This document shows, piece by piece, positions 1 through 7,878 of a DNA stretch of 12,475 nucleotides. The notes below the pieces were generated by a model. The model was not told the origin of the DNA and searched no databases. It saw only the letters and a program-made list of their open reading frames with translations. The translations under genes were made by a program, and so were the position numbers. This stretch comes from an uncultured Pseudomonadota bacterium (lineage in GTDB: Bacteria > Myxococcota_A > UBA9042 > CAIXZC01), in assembly GCA_937876385.1 (NCBI GenBank), contig CALFHQ010000184.1, positions 1 to 12,475 of the forward strand, in the 5' to 3' direction. How positions within the stretch are numbered: the first letter of the stretch is position 1; every line of letters starts with the position of its first letter.

Positions 1-2047
1 CATAGTAATGTTCCCGAGTGGAACCTTGCAACTGTTCCAGTTCCCCTTTGAAGTATTTCGCCCTCCCCGACAGTCGCAGGAAGCGGACGGGTCGGGTGGT
101 GAACTTGATGGTTCCGTAGTGGTCTCTCTGGAAGGAATCTCCCAGAGCCGCATCGTACATGGGCATCTTGTAGTAGGCCCAGATGCGGCTGTTTTTCGGG
201 AGGAGGAAGGCTGCCTGGAGGCCGAATTGCACTTTCTCACCGTCTTCGGCGTAGGCGAGGTCCCGGCCGCTGCTAGAGAGATCCTTGTCGTTGTATTGCA
301 CGAAGGCGCCGACTCGAAACCAGTTGAGAGGGATGACGTCCACGCGAAAGTAAGTCTCCGAGCGCCAGGCGTGCTCCTTGTCTTCCAGGGTGTCGGTATC
401 GGTCCACATTGTCTGCCGCCACAGATCCTGGTCCACTCGGAAGGTGAGCATGCGAATGGGGCGGTATCGGGCGGTGAGCATGACCCCTTGCTCGCCTCGA
501 TCTCGGTCTCCATCGAATTCATCCCCCATGGCATAGGCTCGGGAGTGGGGGTTGTCGAAGTCGTCTGAGAAGTAGCGGTAGGAGGCTTCCAGGCGCAGGT
601 CGTCAATGTCCGCTACGGCGTGGATGACCCCTGCTGGTGCCATGTTGTCCATCATTCCGACTTCGGCAAAGAGATTGAACCAATCGATCTGCCAGGCAGC
701 GTCGGTTCCGACGGCCCAGAAGGTATCTCGGTTGGGGAACTTTGAGGCTCGGCTGAACTGTGTGCCGTCGTCATCCAGGTTGAAGGTGATGTTGGAGGCG
801 TAGGCGGTGAGTCCCCACTGGATTCGAGGGCCGAATCGGAAGGTGAGGTTCCCGCCGCCCAGAAGCTCGTTGTAGGCCCGGGGGAGGGTCTGGTAGGAGA
901 TGCGTTTGTAGTAGGTCTGGCCACTTCCGGGGGGGTACTCTTTGTACGGCGTCAGAAGGGTATATCCCTCGCTCTCGTCCTCTCCCACCTGAACCAGTTC
1001 GTCGCTGTTGCCGTGGCGAAGATCGGGCTGATAGATGTCGTATTGCCACCACGAGAAGAAGGCGGTTCCATCCATGGAGGCGTTGCGTGACAGGGAGATG
1101 TTTGAGATGGTGGCCGCGGCCCCAAAAAGGCCCCTGAACGGAGTGATACTGTCCTCTCCCTGGTAGACTACGAGGTCGGGATGGAAGCTGTAGGGGTTTC
1201 TTCTTCCGCTGTTGTCGAAGACGATTCGCTGGCCAAACCCAATTCGGTAGCTACCCGCGAGCATCTTGACCCGGGCGGCCCCCCAGCCGATGTTGTCCAT
1301 CTGGTACATGGCGTAGATTTTCGGAAGGGCGGGGAGGTAGGTTTCTCCGTCGGTGCGAAGGTAGCGGCGGTGGCTCTCTTCTTCGGCGGGAGAGATGCCG
1401 TCGGGGTTGACCTTTGGGTCTCCGTACTGATCGAATTTCCACTCCAGGGTCTCCGGGAGGGTGTCCGGGATGTTTACGAACCTTGGAGTTTGGACGGTGT
1501 TTTCGGTGAGGAGCATGGCCCCGAATTCCAGGGTTCTCCCCCGCTTGATTTTCAATCGTGTATACCCTTCCGGGTAGTCGCCATCATCGTCGTTGGCCTG
1601 GTCCGCCGCCTGGATTCTCAACTGTCCAGACCAGGGGACTTCCTTCTTTGGGACGTCGGTTCGAACCACCTGGATGAAGGGGCGCAGTTGGGCGTAGGTT
1701 TCACCGGCAATTCCACGGACCTTCTTGATGTCTGTCTTGGTTTTGAAGGGTGTGTTTTTTCGGTAGTCGATGATGTGGTCTACGTCGGAGTAGCTAAGGC
1801 CGGGGAGGTTGTACAGCTCGTCTCGAGTGGCGGTGTTGATGTCCAGGGGACTTTCGAGCATCTCCAGGAGGCGGTCTCGTTCGTCCAGGGTGATGTCCTG
1901 GCTGTAGTAGAGCTCTTCAAGGTCTGTCTCGTCTTCTACGAGGATGGGTACTCGGTATTCATAGGCCAGCGCGTTGTTGGCGAAAAGCCAGAAAGAGGCG
2001 GCCAGAAAGAACACCAGCTTGCGTGCAAAACCCATCTTGTGCGTCAT
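1..2047 (-). CDS. Helix-hairpin-helix outer-membrane (barrel-like) protein, partial
   Basis: The reading frame is open from an ATG at 2047 to the left edge, giving 682 codons with no stop, so the C-terminus is missing. Residues 1-28 look like a Sec signal peptide: basic MTHKMGFARK, a hydrophobic core, then ALA before Tyr29. Residues about 68-127 form a ComEA-like double helix-hairpin-helix (LDINTATRDELYNLPGLS, then a second hairpin around VRGIAGETYAQL), a fold that usually binds DNA. The remainder is rich in Tyr, Trp, Phe, Asp and Arg, with alternating polar/hydrophobic runs such as RVGAFVQYNDKDL and SRIWAYYKMPMYD, as in outer-membrane beta-barrels. The same HhH-plus-barrel layout is known in hypothetical proteins of other Gram-negatives; its function is not established. 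A second in-frame ATG at 2035 is possible. I prefer 2047 because GGGGGGAAG lies directly upstream. The gene follows the acyl-CoA dehydrogenase by 145 nt on the same strand. The barrel assignment is inference from composition. Confidence 0.8.
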   Translation of the reverse strand, partial: MTHKMGFARKLVFFLAASFWLFANNALAYEYRVPILVEDETDLEELYYSQDITLDERDRLLEMLESPLDINTATRDELYNLPGLSYSDVDHIIDYRKNTPFKTKTDIKKVRGIAGETYAQLRPFIQVVRTDVPKKEVPWSGQLRIQAADQANDDDGDYPEGYTRLKIKRGRTLEFGAMLLTENTVQTPRFVNIPDTLPETLEWKFDQYGDPKVNPDGISPAEEESHRRYLRTDGETYLPALPKIYAMYQMDNIGWGAARVKMLAGSYRIGFGQRIVFDNSGRRNPYSFHPDLVVYQGEDSITPFRGLFGAAATISNISLSRNASMDGTAFFSWWQYDIYQPDLRHGNSDELVQVGEDESEGYTLLTPYKEYPPGSGQTYYKRISYQTLPRAYNELLGGGNLTFRFGPRIQWGLTAYASNITFNLDDDGTQFSRASKFPNRDTFWAVGTDAAWQIDWFNLFAEVGMMDNMAPAGVIHAVADIDDLRLEASYRYFSDDFDNPHSRAYAMGDEFDGDRDRGEQGVMLTARYRPIRMLTFRVDQDLWRQTMWTDTDTLEDKEHAWRSETYFRVDVIPLNWFRVGAFVQYNDKDLSSSGRDLAYAEDGEKVQFGLQAAFLLPKNSRIWAYYKMPMYDAALGDSFQRDHYGTIKFTTRPVRFLRLSGRAKYFKGELEQLQGSTREHYY

Positions 2048-2192
2048 CGACTTCCCCCCAATGTTGCCCCCGGGAGAGGACTCTTCAAACCGGTTGGCCG
2101 TCCCGGGTCAATGGGGATTCTCGCACAAAACGAGGGGCAGTGGAAGCTTAGGGAAGGTCAAGGGCTGGAGGGAGGGTTTGCCCGTGGAGGGG

Positions 2193-4058
2193 CTATTCGT
2201 ATTCGGCTTCGAGAGTGAAGCGGAGGTCCAACGGGGAGGAGTCACCGCTGGTTACGACTCGGGCCAGGTAGTCCACTTCGGGAAGGATGGACTCGGCAAA
2301 GAAGCGTGCCGTGTGCATCTTGTTTCGAAGGAAGAAGACGTCGGCGTTGGTGTCGTAGAGCTTCGTGCGAGTTTCCTCATCGGAGGCACCCAACTCTTCG
2401 TACAGCGCTGTCAGTTTCTCCTGAGCCACGATGGCCTGTTTGGCCATTTCGTAACCGCAGGCCACGTGACCGAACATGCGAAGGTAGGGGCTGGCCTGCA
2501 TGATTCCCAGGGCCAGGTCCTTCTTGGCCAAAGCACCCACCTGCATGGTGGTCTTGCCCAGAAGGCGAATGGCGCCGGTCAACGAGGCGATGACCTTTCC
2601 GACGTCCCCTTCCTCTGCCTTATGCTTCATCACGAAGCCGTTGATTTCCTGTACGAAGTTGGCGAAGAGCTGTCCCTTCTTCATGCTCAACTTTCGGGCG
2701 AAGAGGTCCATGGCCTGGATCCCGTTGGCTCCCTCGTAGATCATGGAGATTCTGGAATCTCGCATGTACTGCTCTTGTGGGTAGTCTCGAGTGTAGCCGT
2801 ATCCGCCCAACACCTGGACACCGATGGAGGTCAACTCAAACCCGATCTCAGAGCCGTAGGCCTTGCAGACGGGGGTGAGGAGGTCAACACGGTCCTTGTA
2901 TTTTTCAAGCTGCTCTTCATCTTTGGTGACCTTGATGAGGTCCTGAAGATGTCCGGCGTGGTACATGAGGCTTCGAAGTGCTTCCGACCAGGATTTCATG
3001 GTCATGAGCATGCGTCTGACGTCCGGATGGGCGATGATCGGGACTCGAGGAGCATCGGGGTTCTTGAATTCCTTGATGTCCGAACCCTGGTATCGCTCCC
3101 GGGCGTACTGAAGAGCCTGCTGGTAGGAGGCAGCACCCGCCGCAAATCCCTGAATTCCAACCCAGATACGGGCTTCGTTCATGAGGTGGAACATCATCCG
3201 GATTCCGTGCCCTTCGTTGCCGAGCATGATTCCGTAGCAGTCATCGTTCTCGCCGAAGTTCATGGTGCAGGTCGGGGAGCCGTTGATTCCCATCTTGTGC
3301 TCGATTCCGGCGCAAGCGACGTCGTTGGACACTTCGGTCATCTCGCCATTCTCGACGCGGAACTTGGGCACCACAAACAAGGAGAGCCCTCGGGTTCCCT
3401 TGGGAGCGCCTTCGGTGCGAGCGAGGACGAGGTGGATGATGTTGGGGGCAGCATCGTGATCGCCGCCGGTGATGAAGTTCTTGGTTCCCGAAATCTTGTA
3501 TTTGCCATCGGCCTGCTTGACGGCCTTGGTCTTGCTGTTTCCAACGTCACTACCGGCCTGGGGTTCGGTCAAGCACATCGTACCCGCCCACTGGAGGGAG
3601 TACATTTTTTCCAGGTAGACTTCTTTCAACTCGTCGGTACCGAAGTACTCGATGAGGTGGGCAGCACCGGAGGTCAACATGGGGAGGAGGCTCACCGCGC
3701 CGTTGGCGCCGATGAAGAATTCGTTGGCGGCGACAGAGAGGACCTCAGGAAGTCCTTGTCCACCGTAGTTGGGGTCTTCGATCATCGAGCCCCAGCCGTT
3801 CTCTCCCACTTTCTCCATGATCTTTTTCAATCCGGGGGGGAGGTACACGTTGCCGCCTTCGTATCGACAGCCCATCTTGTCCGCTTCTTCGTTTTCGGGG
3901 GCCATGACATCGGTTGCGAACTTGAGTGCTTCGGCGAGCACTGCTTCCATCATGTCCTGATCGGCATCCTCGAATTTGGGGTGCTTTGCCAGTTCGTGTG
4001 CTTTGAGATAGTCAAACAAAACGAACCGGACATCTTTCAAGTCGGATTTGAATTCCAT
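2193..4058 (-). CDS. Acyl-CoA dehydrogenase, long DmdC-type (621 aa)
   Basis: This is a flavin-dependent acyl-CoA dehydrogenase, which introduces a C2-C3 double bond into an acyl-CoA and passes electrons to electron-transfer flavoprotein. The N-terminus (MEFKSDLKDVRFVLFDYL) matches the short extra domain found in front of about 600-residue family members such as DmdC. The FAD/substrate-binding segment CLTEPQAGSDVG is at 162-173, KISGTKNFITGG at 188-199, VLGGYGYTRDYPQEQYMRD at 416-434, and the catalytic-base motif MIYEGANGIQA at 439-449 with Glu442. A C-terminal helical domain (about 490-621) completes the normal long-form length. GGAGG at 4068-4072 sits 9 nt before the ATG. Substrate cannot be told from sequence: fatty acyl-CoA beta-oxidation is likely, while methylmercaptopropionyl-CoA (true DmdC) is possible but has no supporting neighbours here. 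The gene appears intact. Confidence 0.95.
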   Translation of the reverse strand: MEFKSDLKDVRFVLFDYLKAHELAKHPKFEDADQDMMEAVLAEALKFATDVMAPENEEADKMGCRYEGGNVYLPPGLKKIMEKVGENGWGSMIEDPNYGGQGLPEVLSVAANEFFIGANGAVSLLPMLTSGAAHLIEYFGTDELKEVYLEKMYSLQWAGTMCLTEPQAGSDVGNSKTKAVKQADGKYKISGTKNFITGGDHDAAPNIIHLVLARTEGAPKGTRGLSLFVVPKFRVENGEMTEVSNDVACAGIEHKMGINGSPTCTMNFGENDDCYGIMLGNEGHGIRMMFHLMNEARIWVGIQGFAAGAASYQQALQYARERYQGSDIKEFKNPDAPRVPIIAHPDVRRMLMTMKSWSEALRSLMYHAGHLQDLIKVTKDEEQLEKYKDRVDLLTPVCKAYGSEIGFELTSIGVQVLGGYGYTRDYPQEQYMRDSRISMIYEGANGIQAMDLFARKLSMKKGQLFANFVQEINGFVMKHKAEEGDVGKVIASLTGAIRLLGKTTMQVGALAKKDLALGIMQASPYLRMFGHVACGYEMAKQAIVAQEKLTALYEELGASDEETRTKLYDTNADVFFLRNKMHTARFFAESILPEVDYLARVVTSGDSSPLDLRFTLEAEYE

Positions 4059-4104
4059 CTGCTGTTGCCTCCATAGTCGAGCGTTTCCAGTTTCTCAAGG
4101 AAAG

Positions 4105-4134
4105 ATACTAGATCGTTTCCAACCACCCAAGCAA
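4105..4134 (-). promoter_or_regulatory. Weak candidate promoter for the acyl-CoA dehydrogenase gene
   Basis: On the minus strand TTGCTT (4134-4129) is followed after 18 nt by TAGTAT (4110-4105), about 46 nt upstream of the acyl-CoA dehydrogenase ATG. Matches to the sigma70 consensus are only 3/6 and 4/6. It lies in the 115-nt gap after kptA. I see no clear intrinsic terminator in that gap, so read-through from the kptA cluster is also possible. Confidence 0.25.
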
Positions 4135-4173
4135 GAGACAAGTGTCCGACGCGAATTCGAGCCCCGTCCCGAA

Positions 4174-4728
4174 CTAACTCGGCAGCGGCTCCAGCCACTC
4201 CGGCGGCACGGAACGGGCGAGGTAATGGGTTTTGTCGGGGCAGAAGAAGGAAACTCCATTGGCAGCGGCGTCTGCTGCTCGGACGCGCAGAACCACCGGT
4301 GTACGAGAGTGACGTCCTCCGACTTGCAGGGCATAGGGAACGTTGTGGGCCAGGTGAACGTAGGTGCGTCCCATCCCTTGCAGACCGGACTGCAGGATCA
4401 ACTCCGCTCGCCCCGGGGCGGTGCCGTGGTAGAGGAACTCCGGAGGATCAACTGTGGGGTAGTCGACGACAACCTGTGAGTGTCCGTAGAGGGCCCTGAT
4501 CCGCCGATCCACAACCTCGAACCGTTGCTTGCCGTCAGGACTGTGGGCCACCAAAGCAAGGATATCTCCACGGCTCACGCGGCCCTTGAACATTCGTGTG
4601 CAGATCGACTCTACCTCGTCCAGATCCGCGTACCCGGTTCCGGCTTCTACCGCCAGTCCGAACTTTTCCGCCCGGTGGCGAAGCAAGAGGGCGAGGAACT
4701 TCGATAGGCGCTTTTCGGGAACACTCAT
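4174..4728 (-). CDS. kptA: RNA 2'-phosphotransferase (Tpt1/KptA family)
   Basis: Tpt1/KptA enzymes transfer an internal RNA 2'-phosphate to NAD+, releasing nicotinamide and ADP-ribose 1'',2''-cyclic phosphate. In yeast this finishes tRNA splicing; in bacteria the natural substrate is unclear. The 184-residue length is normal. Visible family motifs are LSKFLALLLRH with Arg17-His18, GKQRFEV (66-72), RIRALYGHS (76-84), FLYHGT (98-103), RTYVHLA (121-127), VGGRH (136-140) and SVPPEWL at the C-terminus. Together these give the conserved Arg-His-Arg-Arg set expected for catalysis. The RALYGHS variant differs from the E. coli form that I recall as RAVQGHS. I chose the ATG at 4728 because AAAGGAG lies 6 nt upstream and the family begins there; an upstream extension to 4785 adds only non-conserved residues. 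It is the last gene of a cluster with an unknown 151-residue protein and a lipoprotein. No RNA ligase is in the window. Confidence 0.95.
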   Translation of the reverse strand: MSVPEKRLSKFLALLLRHRAEKFGLAVEAGTGYADLDEVESICTRMFKGRVSRGDILALVAHSPDGKQRFEVVDRRIRALYGHSQVVVDYPTVDPPEFLYHGTAPGRAELILQSGLQGMGRTYVHLAHNVPYALQVGGRHSRTPVVLRVRAADAAANGVSFFCPDKTHYLARSVPPEWLEPLPS

Positions 4729-4817
4729 TTCTCTCTCCTTTGGGCGGGGCGAAGCCCGCGAAGCTTTTGCACGAAGCGCAGGCACTCCGGCAGGTGCTGC
4801 CTGAAGTGGTGGCTCAT
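4725..4817 (-). CDS. Possible 30-residue ORF overlapping the kptA start
   Basis: An ATG at 4817 opens a 30-codon frame that starts MSHHFRQHLPECLRF and ends PAQRREK. Its TGA shares bases with the kptA ATG (ATGA), an arrangement typical of translational coupling. An AGGGA sits about 8 nt before its ATG, just past the stop of the 151-residue gene. The peptide is strongly basic with paired His and one Cys, and has no signal peptide or TM segment. I do not recognise it. A GC-rich hairpin with a TTCG loop (about 4744-4759) lies inside it, directly upstream of the kptA ribosome binding site. It may be a real small protein, a leader that couples kptA translation, or chance. Coding status is unproven. 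Confidence 0.3.
   Translation of the reverse strand: MSHHFRQHLPECLRFVQKLRGLRPAQRREK
4735..4741 (-). promoter_or_regulatory. Ribosome binding site of kptA
   Basis: AAAGGAG on the minus strand, 6 nt before the ATG at 4728. It fixes the start of kptA at 4728 rather than at the further upstream in-frame start. It lies inside the small ORF 4725-4817, so translation of that ORF could influence access to this site. Confidence 0.75.
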
Positions 4818-4827
4818 GACTCGATCC

Positions 4828-5283
4828 CTACTCGTAGTCCTCATCGTCAGAGAAGGACTCTTTAGAGGGGGACTCTTCCAGAAGGGAGAGGACGCCGGAC
4901 AACTCGGCGACCATGGCATCTGGTCGAGCGCGGTTGGCAATGGCGATGAGCCAGGTTCTCACTCTCTCTTCAGAGGATAGGAGCTCGCTGGTCCAGACCG
5001 CCCGCAAAGCGATGCGCAGGGCCTCCTCCGCACGCTCGGAGGAGTCCGCCCGGTGGATGATCTTCAACACCACATCGTAGAGGTCTCTGCGGCGTCCCGG
5101 GAACACGAACCGGTTCAACATGACGAGATGTGGCAGCAAGTCCACGAAGGCAGGGCCCACCGCGCGGCGGATTCCCACCAGCCGGTTAGATGCCTTGAAA
5201 GGGTACTCGTTGAGTTCAAACAGCAGTTGGTCGACTGGCGGCGTGGTCAGCCGCTGGAACTCTTCTCCTTTCTCACTGAGCAT
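4828..5283 (-). CDS. Hypothetical protein, 151 aa, acidic C-terminus
   Basis: I do not recognise this protein. It is 151 residues, predicted largely helical and soluble, with no signal peptide or TM segment. The central part includes RLVGIRRAVGPAFVDLLPHL (35-54) and a basic FPGRRRDLYDVVLKIIHRA (61-79); the alternating amphipathic helices could be alpha-solenoid-like. The tail (137-151) is Ser/Asp/Glu-rich and ends SFSDDEDYE. The ATG at 5283 is preferred because GAGGAG lies 7 nt upstream; a TTG at 5304 in frame lacks a comparable site. The gene starts 41 nt after the lipoprotein stop and ends 99 nt before kptA, all on one strand, so co-transcription is likely. A role linked to the lipoprotein or to RNA repair would be guesswork. 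Confidence 0.8.
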   Translation of the reverse strand: MLSEKGEEFQRLTTPPVDQLLFELNEYPFKASNRLVGIRRAVGPAFVDLLPHLVMLNRFVFPGRRRDLYDVVLKIIHRADSSERAEEALRIALRAVWTSELLSSEERVRTWLIAIANRARPDAMVAELSGVLSLLEESPSKESFSDDEDYE

Positions 5284-5290
5284 GGTTCTT

Positions 5291-5296
5291 CTCCTC
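5291..5296 (-). promoter_or_regulatory. Ribosome binding site of the 151-aa gene
   Basis: GAGGAG on the minus strand with a 7-nt spacer to the ATG at 5283. This decides the start over the in-frame TTG at 5304. Confidence 0.7.
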
Positions 5297-5324
5297 GGTT
5301 CCAAGGGGCATCATGCACTCTCTC

Positions 5325-7460
5325 TCAGATCCCTTCGATGTCGGCCTTCTTGGCCTTGAGGGTCGCGAGTGAAAAGTGCAGCGCCAGGACTGTAGCCTTG
5401 TCTTCTTCCCCTTTGAGCGCAATTTCCAGAGCTGGAATCAGCTCGACGCTGCGATTGACTCCTGCTGCAAACGCTGCGTGGAAGCGGAGCGTAGTGTTGT
5501 CTGACGTCAGCCAGCCACCCAGCTTCTCTACATCCAACTCCGCATTTGCTGCCAGGCATTGAATCAGCGGACGGTAGAAGCCCCCGGTGGCTGTCTCCAG
5601 CACGATGGTGCAGGCCTCCTCGTGGGGCAGGAATTGCAGCGCTTCGTCACGACGACGCCTCACGGTGGTGGTCAGGAGATCGGCCATAGCATCGCCCTCG
5701 TCGCCCGCCGCTTTGGCGTCGCTGGTGCGCACTCGCTTGACCACCGCAGCAAGCAGGGTTGGATCTGTCGCCGCCCGAGCATCAGCCAGTGAAAGCAACT
5801 GGGCCACGTCGTCGGGAGTTGCCTCCTGGCCGGCTTCCTTGCCGCCAGCGACTTGCACGAGGGCATCGGCCAGCGAGGCTATCCGGGTCGCAGACCGGAA
5901 CGCCCAGAGGGTCTTCTCCAGGCTCAGGCGTGACAGCGCGAAGGCTCTCTGCATCATGCGGAGAGACTCCCGCATATTCTCCAGTCGGCGGTTCATGTCG
6001 CTCAGACTGCCATGCGCATCGAGGGAGGAACTTTTCTGCAGACGGTCAGATTCCGCCATCAACTGGCGGGCATACAGGGCCAGGTCCATTTGTGCCAGGC
6101 TGATCACAACGAGGGCATCGTGGTGACGACCAGCAGCCAGCAATTGGACGCCCATGCGGAGGTCATCCGCCACCCAGGACTCCTTGGCCGCCTGTCGCTT
6201 GTCAAGGCCTTCGATGAACGTCGTGAGTGCTCCCTCGACCACCGTCGCGGCATCGGCCCCTTCCCCACTCACCGCTGCTTCCTGGCAGAGTGCTGCGGGA
6301 CGAGCGAGGAGAGCTGGATTGGCCGAGTAGAGCAGCCGCACCGTGTTCATGGCGGGTACGGCCTCGGCAATTTTCGTTGCCTTACAGACCCTTGACAACA
6401 GCTCGTCCAGCGTCGCGTCGTCCTGCTCCTGGAGCAGCAGAAGCGTCAACGACTGATTGTCCAGGCCAGCCAGGTTCAGGCCTTGCCGGGCCGCACGGTC
6501 ACCACTGAGCGCCTTGAGGGTCGCCAGCCTGGGCCCGACGATCTGGCCGGCAACCAAGGATGGGAGCTTGTCATTCGACAACGCTACGACTGCCAGTGAG
6601 CCGAAGGCAGCATCCCGCACCCCTTCGTAGATATCTGGATAGCCGGAGCAATCTGCCCATGAGGCGAGGGTTCGTGCCGCGGTTTCGCTGCGTCCGGCGG
6701 CTTCTCCCATGCCAGCCACCAGGGCAGTCAGCCGCGTGAGTCGATTCTCTGCCGTAGACTGGCTGCCATAGCCGCTCCGCAGTCGACTGATCTCAGACCG
6801 CAGTTCCTGCCGGGTGGTGGTGGCTTGCCCGTCTGCCCAGGTAGCAAACGTGTCGGCATCGGCGACGGCCGCGGCAGTAGGCAGCAATCCTCCCCACTTG
6901 TCAACCAGGACCGATTGCAGGCGGTTCATGATCTTTGGGCCATCCCGCTCAGCCGTTCGTGCGACGATGGTTTGCAGGGAGCCCAGGGCCGAGTCATCTT
7001 CCTTCATCTCTTCCAGGACGCCCACCAGGGCCTCTGCATCGGATTCAGATAGCTGGGCTCCCGTCTCTTCCAGGATGCTGGCGGCCAGCAACTGACCGGA
7101 CCCTCCGTGGGCGAGGATGATGGGCACGAAATGCTTCGATTCCACTTGACTCTGCACGGGGCTGGGGAGCCACTGGAAAGCAATCAAGGCCGTCTCGGCC
7201 TCTGCTCCCCCCTCCTCCAGCGCAGCAGTCAGGACATCCAGGTGAGGCGTCACCTCCGCCCAGGGGTTGACTACGACTGGTGGAGTGCCAGCAGGGGCCT
7301 CGGTACCTTGCTGAGGGTCATTCGCCTCGGCCTCACCAGCCGTCTCCTTCGACCGGCATCCAGCCACGATCACCAGGAGCATCAGAGCCGTGAGAATGGA
7401 GCCTGCCCATCGGTCTGTCAGGGTCCGAACCTTGGTCTTGCTTTCATGTCGAATCGTCAT
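5325..7460 (-). CDS. Large SPII lipoprotein with HEAT-like helical repeats (711 aa)
   Basis: Residues 10-35 form a lipoprotein signal: a basic start (KTKVRTLTDR), a hydrophobic core, and the lipobox VAGC with Cys35 as the lipidated residue. Arg follows at +2, so the inner-membrane Asp signal is absent. An Ala/Glu/Pro-rich linker (about 40-62) leads into about 640 residues that look almost entirely helical and rich in Ala, Leu and Glu. The last 65 residues (TLRFHAAFAAGVNRSVELIP, then a second helical pair) resemble HEAT repeats, and a segment near 485-522 (DMNRRLENMRESLRMMQRAF) may form a short coiled coil. No catalytic motif is visible. HEAT-type solenoids usually bind other proteins, so an envelope scaffold role is an inference. 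AAAGGAG lies 7 nt before the ATG. It is the first gene of the cluster ending with kptA, with a 41-nt gap to the next gene. I cannot assign it to a named family. Confidence 0.85.
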   Translation of the reverse strand: MTIRHESKTKVRTLTDRWAGSILTALMLLVIVAGCRSKETAGEAEANDPQQGTEAPAGTPPVVVNPWAEVTPHLDVLTAALEEGGAEAETALIAFQWLPSPVQSQVESKHFVPIILAHGGSGQLLAASILEETGAQLSESDAEALVGVLEEMKEDDSALGSLQTIVARTAERDGPKIMNRLQSVLVDKWGGLLPTAAAVADADTFATWADGQATTTRQELRSEISRLRSGYGSQSTAENRLTRLTALVAGMGEAAGRSETAARTLASWADCSGYPDIYEGVRDAAFGSLAVVALSNDKLPSLVAGQIVGPRLATLKALSGDRAARQGLNLAGLDNQSLTLLLLQEQDDATLDELLSRVCKATKIAEAVPAMNTVRLLYSANPALLARPAALCQEAAVSGEGADAATVVEGALTTFIEGLDKRQAAKESWVADDLRMGVQLLAAGRHHDALVVISLAQMDLALYARQLMAESDRLQKSSSLDAHGSLSDMNRRLENMRESLRMMQRAFALSRLSLEKTLWAFRSATRIASLADALVQVAGGKEAGQEATPDDVAQLLSLADARAATDPTLLAAVVKRVRTSDAKAAGDEGDAMADLLTTTVRRRRDEALQFLPHEEACTIVLETATGGFYRPLIQCLAANAELDVEKLGGWLTSDNTTLRFHAAFAAGVNRSVELIPALEIALKGEEDKATVLALHFSLATLKAKKADIEGI

Positions 7461-7486
7461 AATGGTTCTCCTTTGTCAGTAGGCGC

Positions 7487-7503
7487 CGCCTCGTGCGGAG
7501 GCG
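7487..7503 (-). other. GC-rich hairpin in the leader of the lipoprotein gene
   Basis: CGCCTC and GAGGCG form a perfect 6-bp stem around a 5-nt loop, with the hairpin ending 12 nt before the ribosome binding site of the lipoprotein gene. A GGCGCC palindrome overlaps its edge. It has no T run in the direction of transcription, so it is not a terminator. It could stabilise the mRNA or modulate translation, or be chance in GC-rich DNA. Confidence 0.35.
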
Positions 7504-7878
7504 TCCATTGGTCCATGTGATCCTCGTGCGAACGACCTGAACTGGAGACGATATGCCGTCATCCTAGCACGTTCGATATGTCAAAGTCTGCTGATACCAG
7601 TAGCAAGAGCAGTGCCAGCTTCCATTGGCAAGGGTGCAAGGCCGCATGAATGCTGGGTTTGGTGGATATGTTCGATTCCTGCCTGGGTTGGCGAAGAAGA
7701 GCGTTCTCGGAGTTACGATTCCCATTTTCCTGGTCGGGTAGCGCTGGAAGGCAGTCGCTGATGCGGGTTCGCACGAGAATGGGGAAGTCGTACCGTCGGA
7801 CATCAGGAAAGACGAAGCAACCGCCGCATCCGTTGAACGGTTCCTTGGCCCATTAGAAGCGCCGGGCGTGGGGCGGGC

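Noticed and set aside
1181..2218. A 345-codon plus-strand frame
   Set aside because: It is antisense to the signal peptide, HhH module and barrel-like region of the partial gene running to the left edge, which is the convincing coding frame.
1974..4076. A 700-codon open frame on the plus strand opposite the acyl-CoA dehydrogenase and the start of the HhH gene
   Set aside because: It lies antisense to a gene with clear family motifs, its translation shows no recognisable domain, and its composition is what codon bias on the other strand produces.
7640..7700. A tRNA or tRNA remnant, suggested by GTTCGATTCCTG and by an antisense frame resembling those found opposite tRNA genes
   Set aside because: Only the T-loop bases fit. 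The T stem does not pair, and no matching acceptor, D or anticodon arms lie upstream.
7650..7856. A 68-codon plus-strand frame in the divergent intergenic region
   Set aside because: It has no good ribosome binding site, an unusual Arg/Ser/Pro-rich composition and no recognisable domain.
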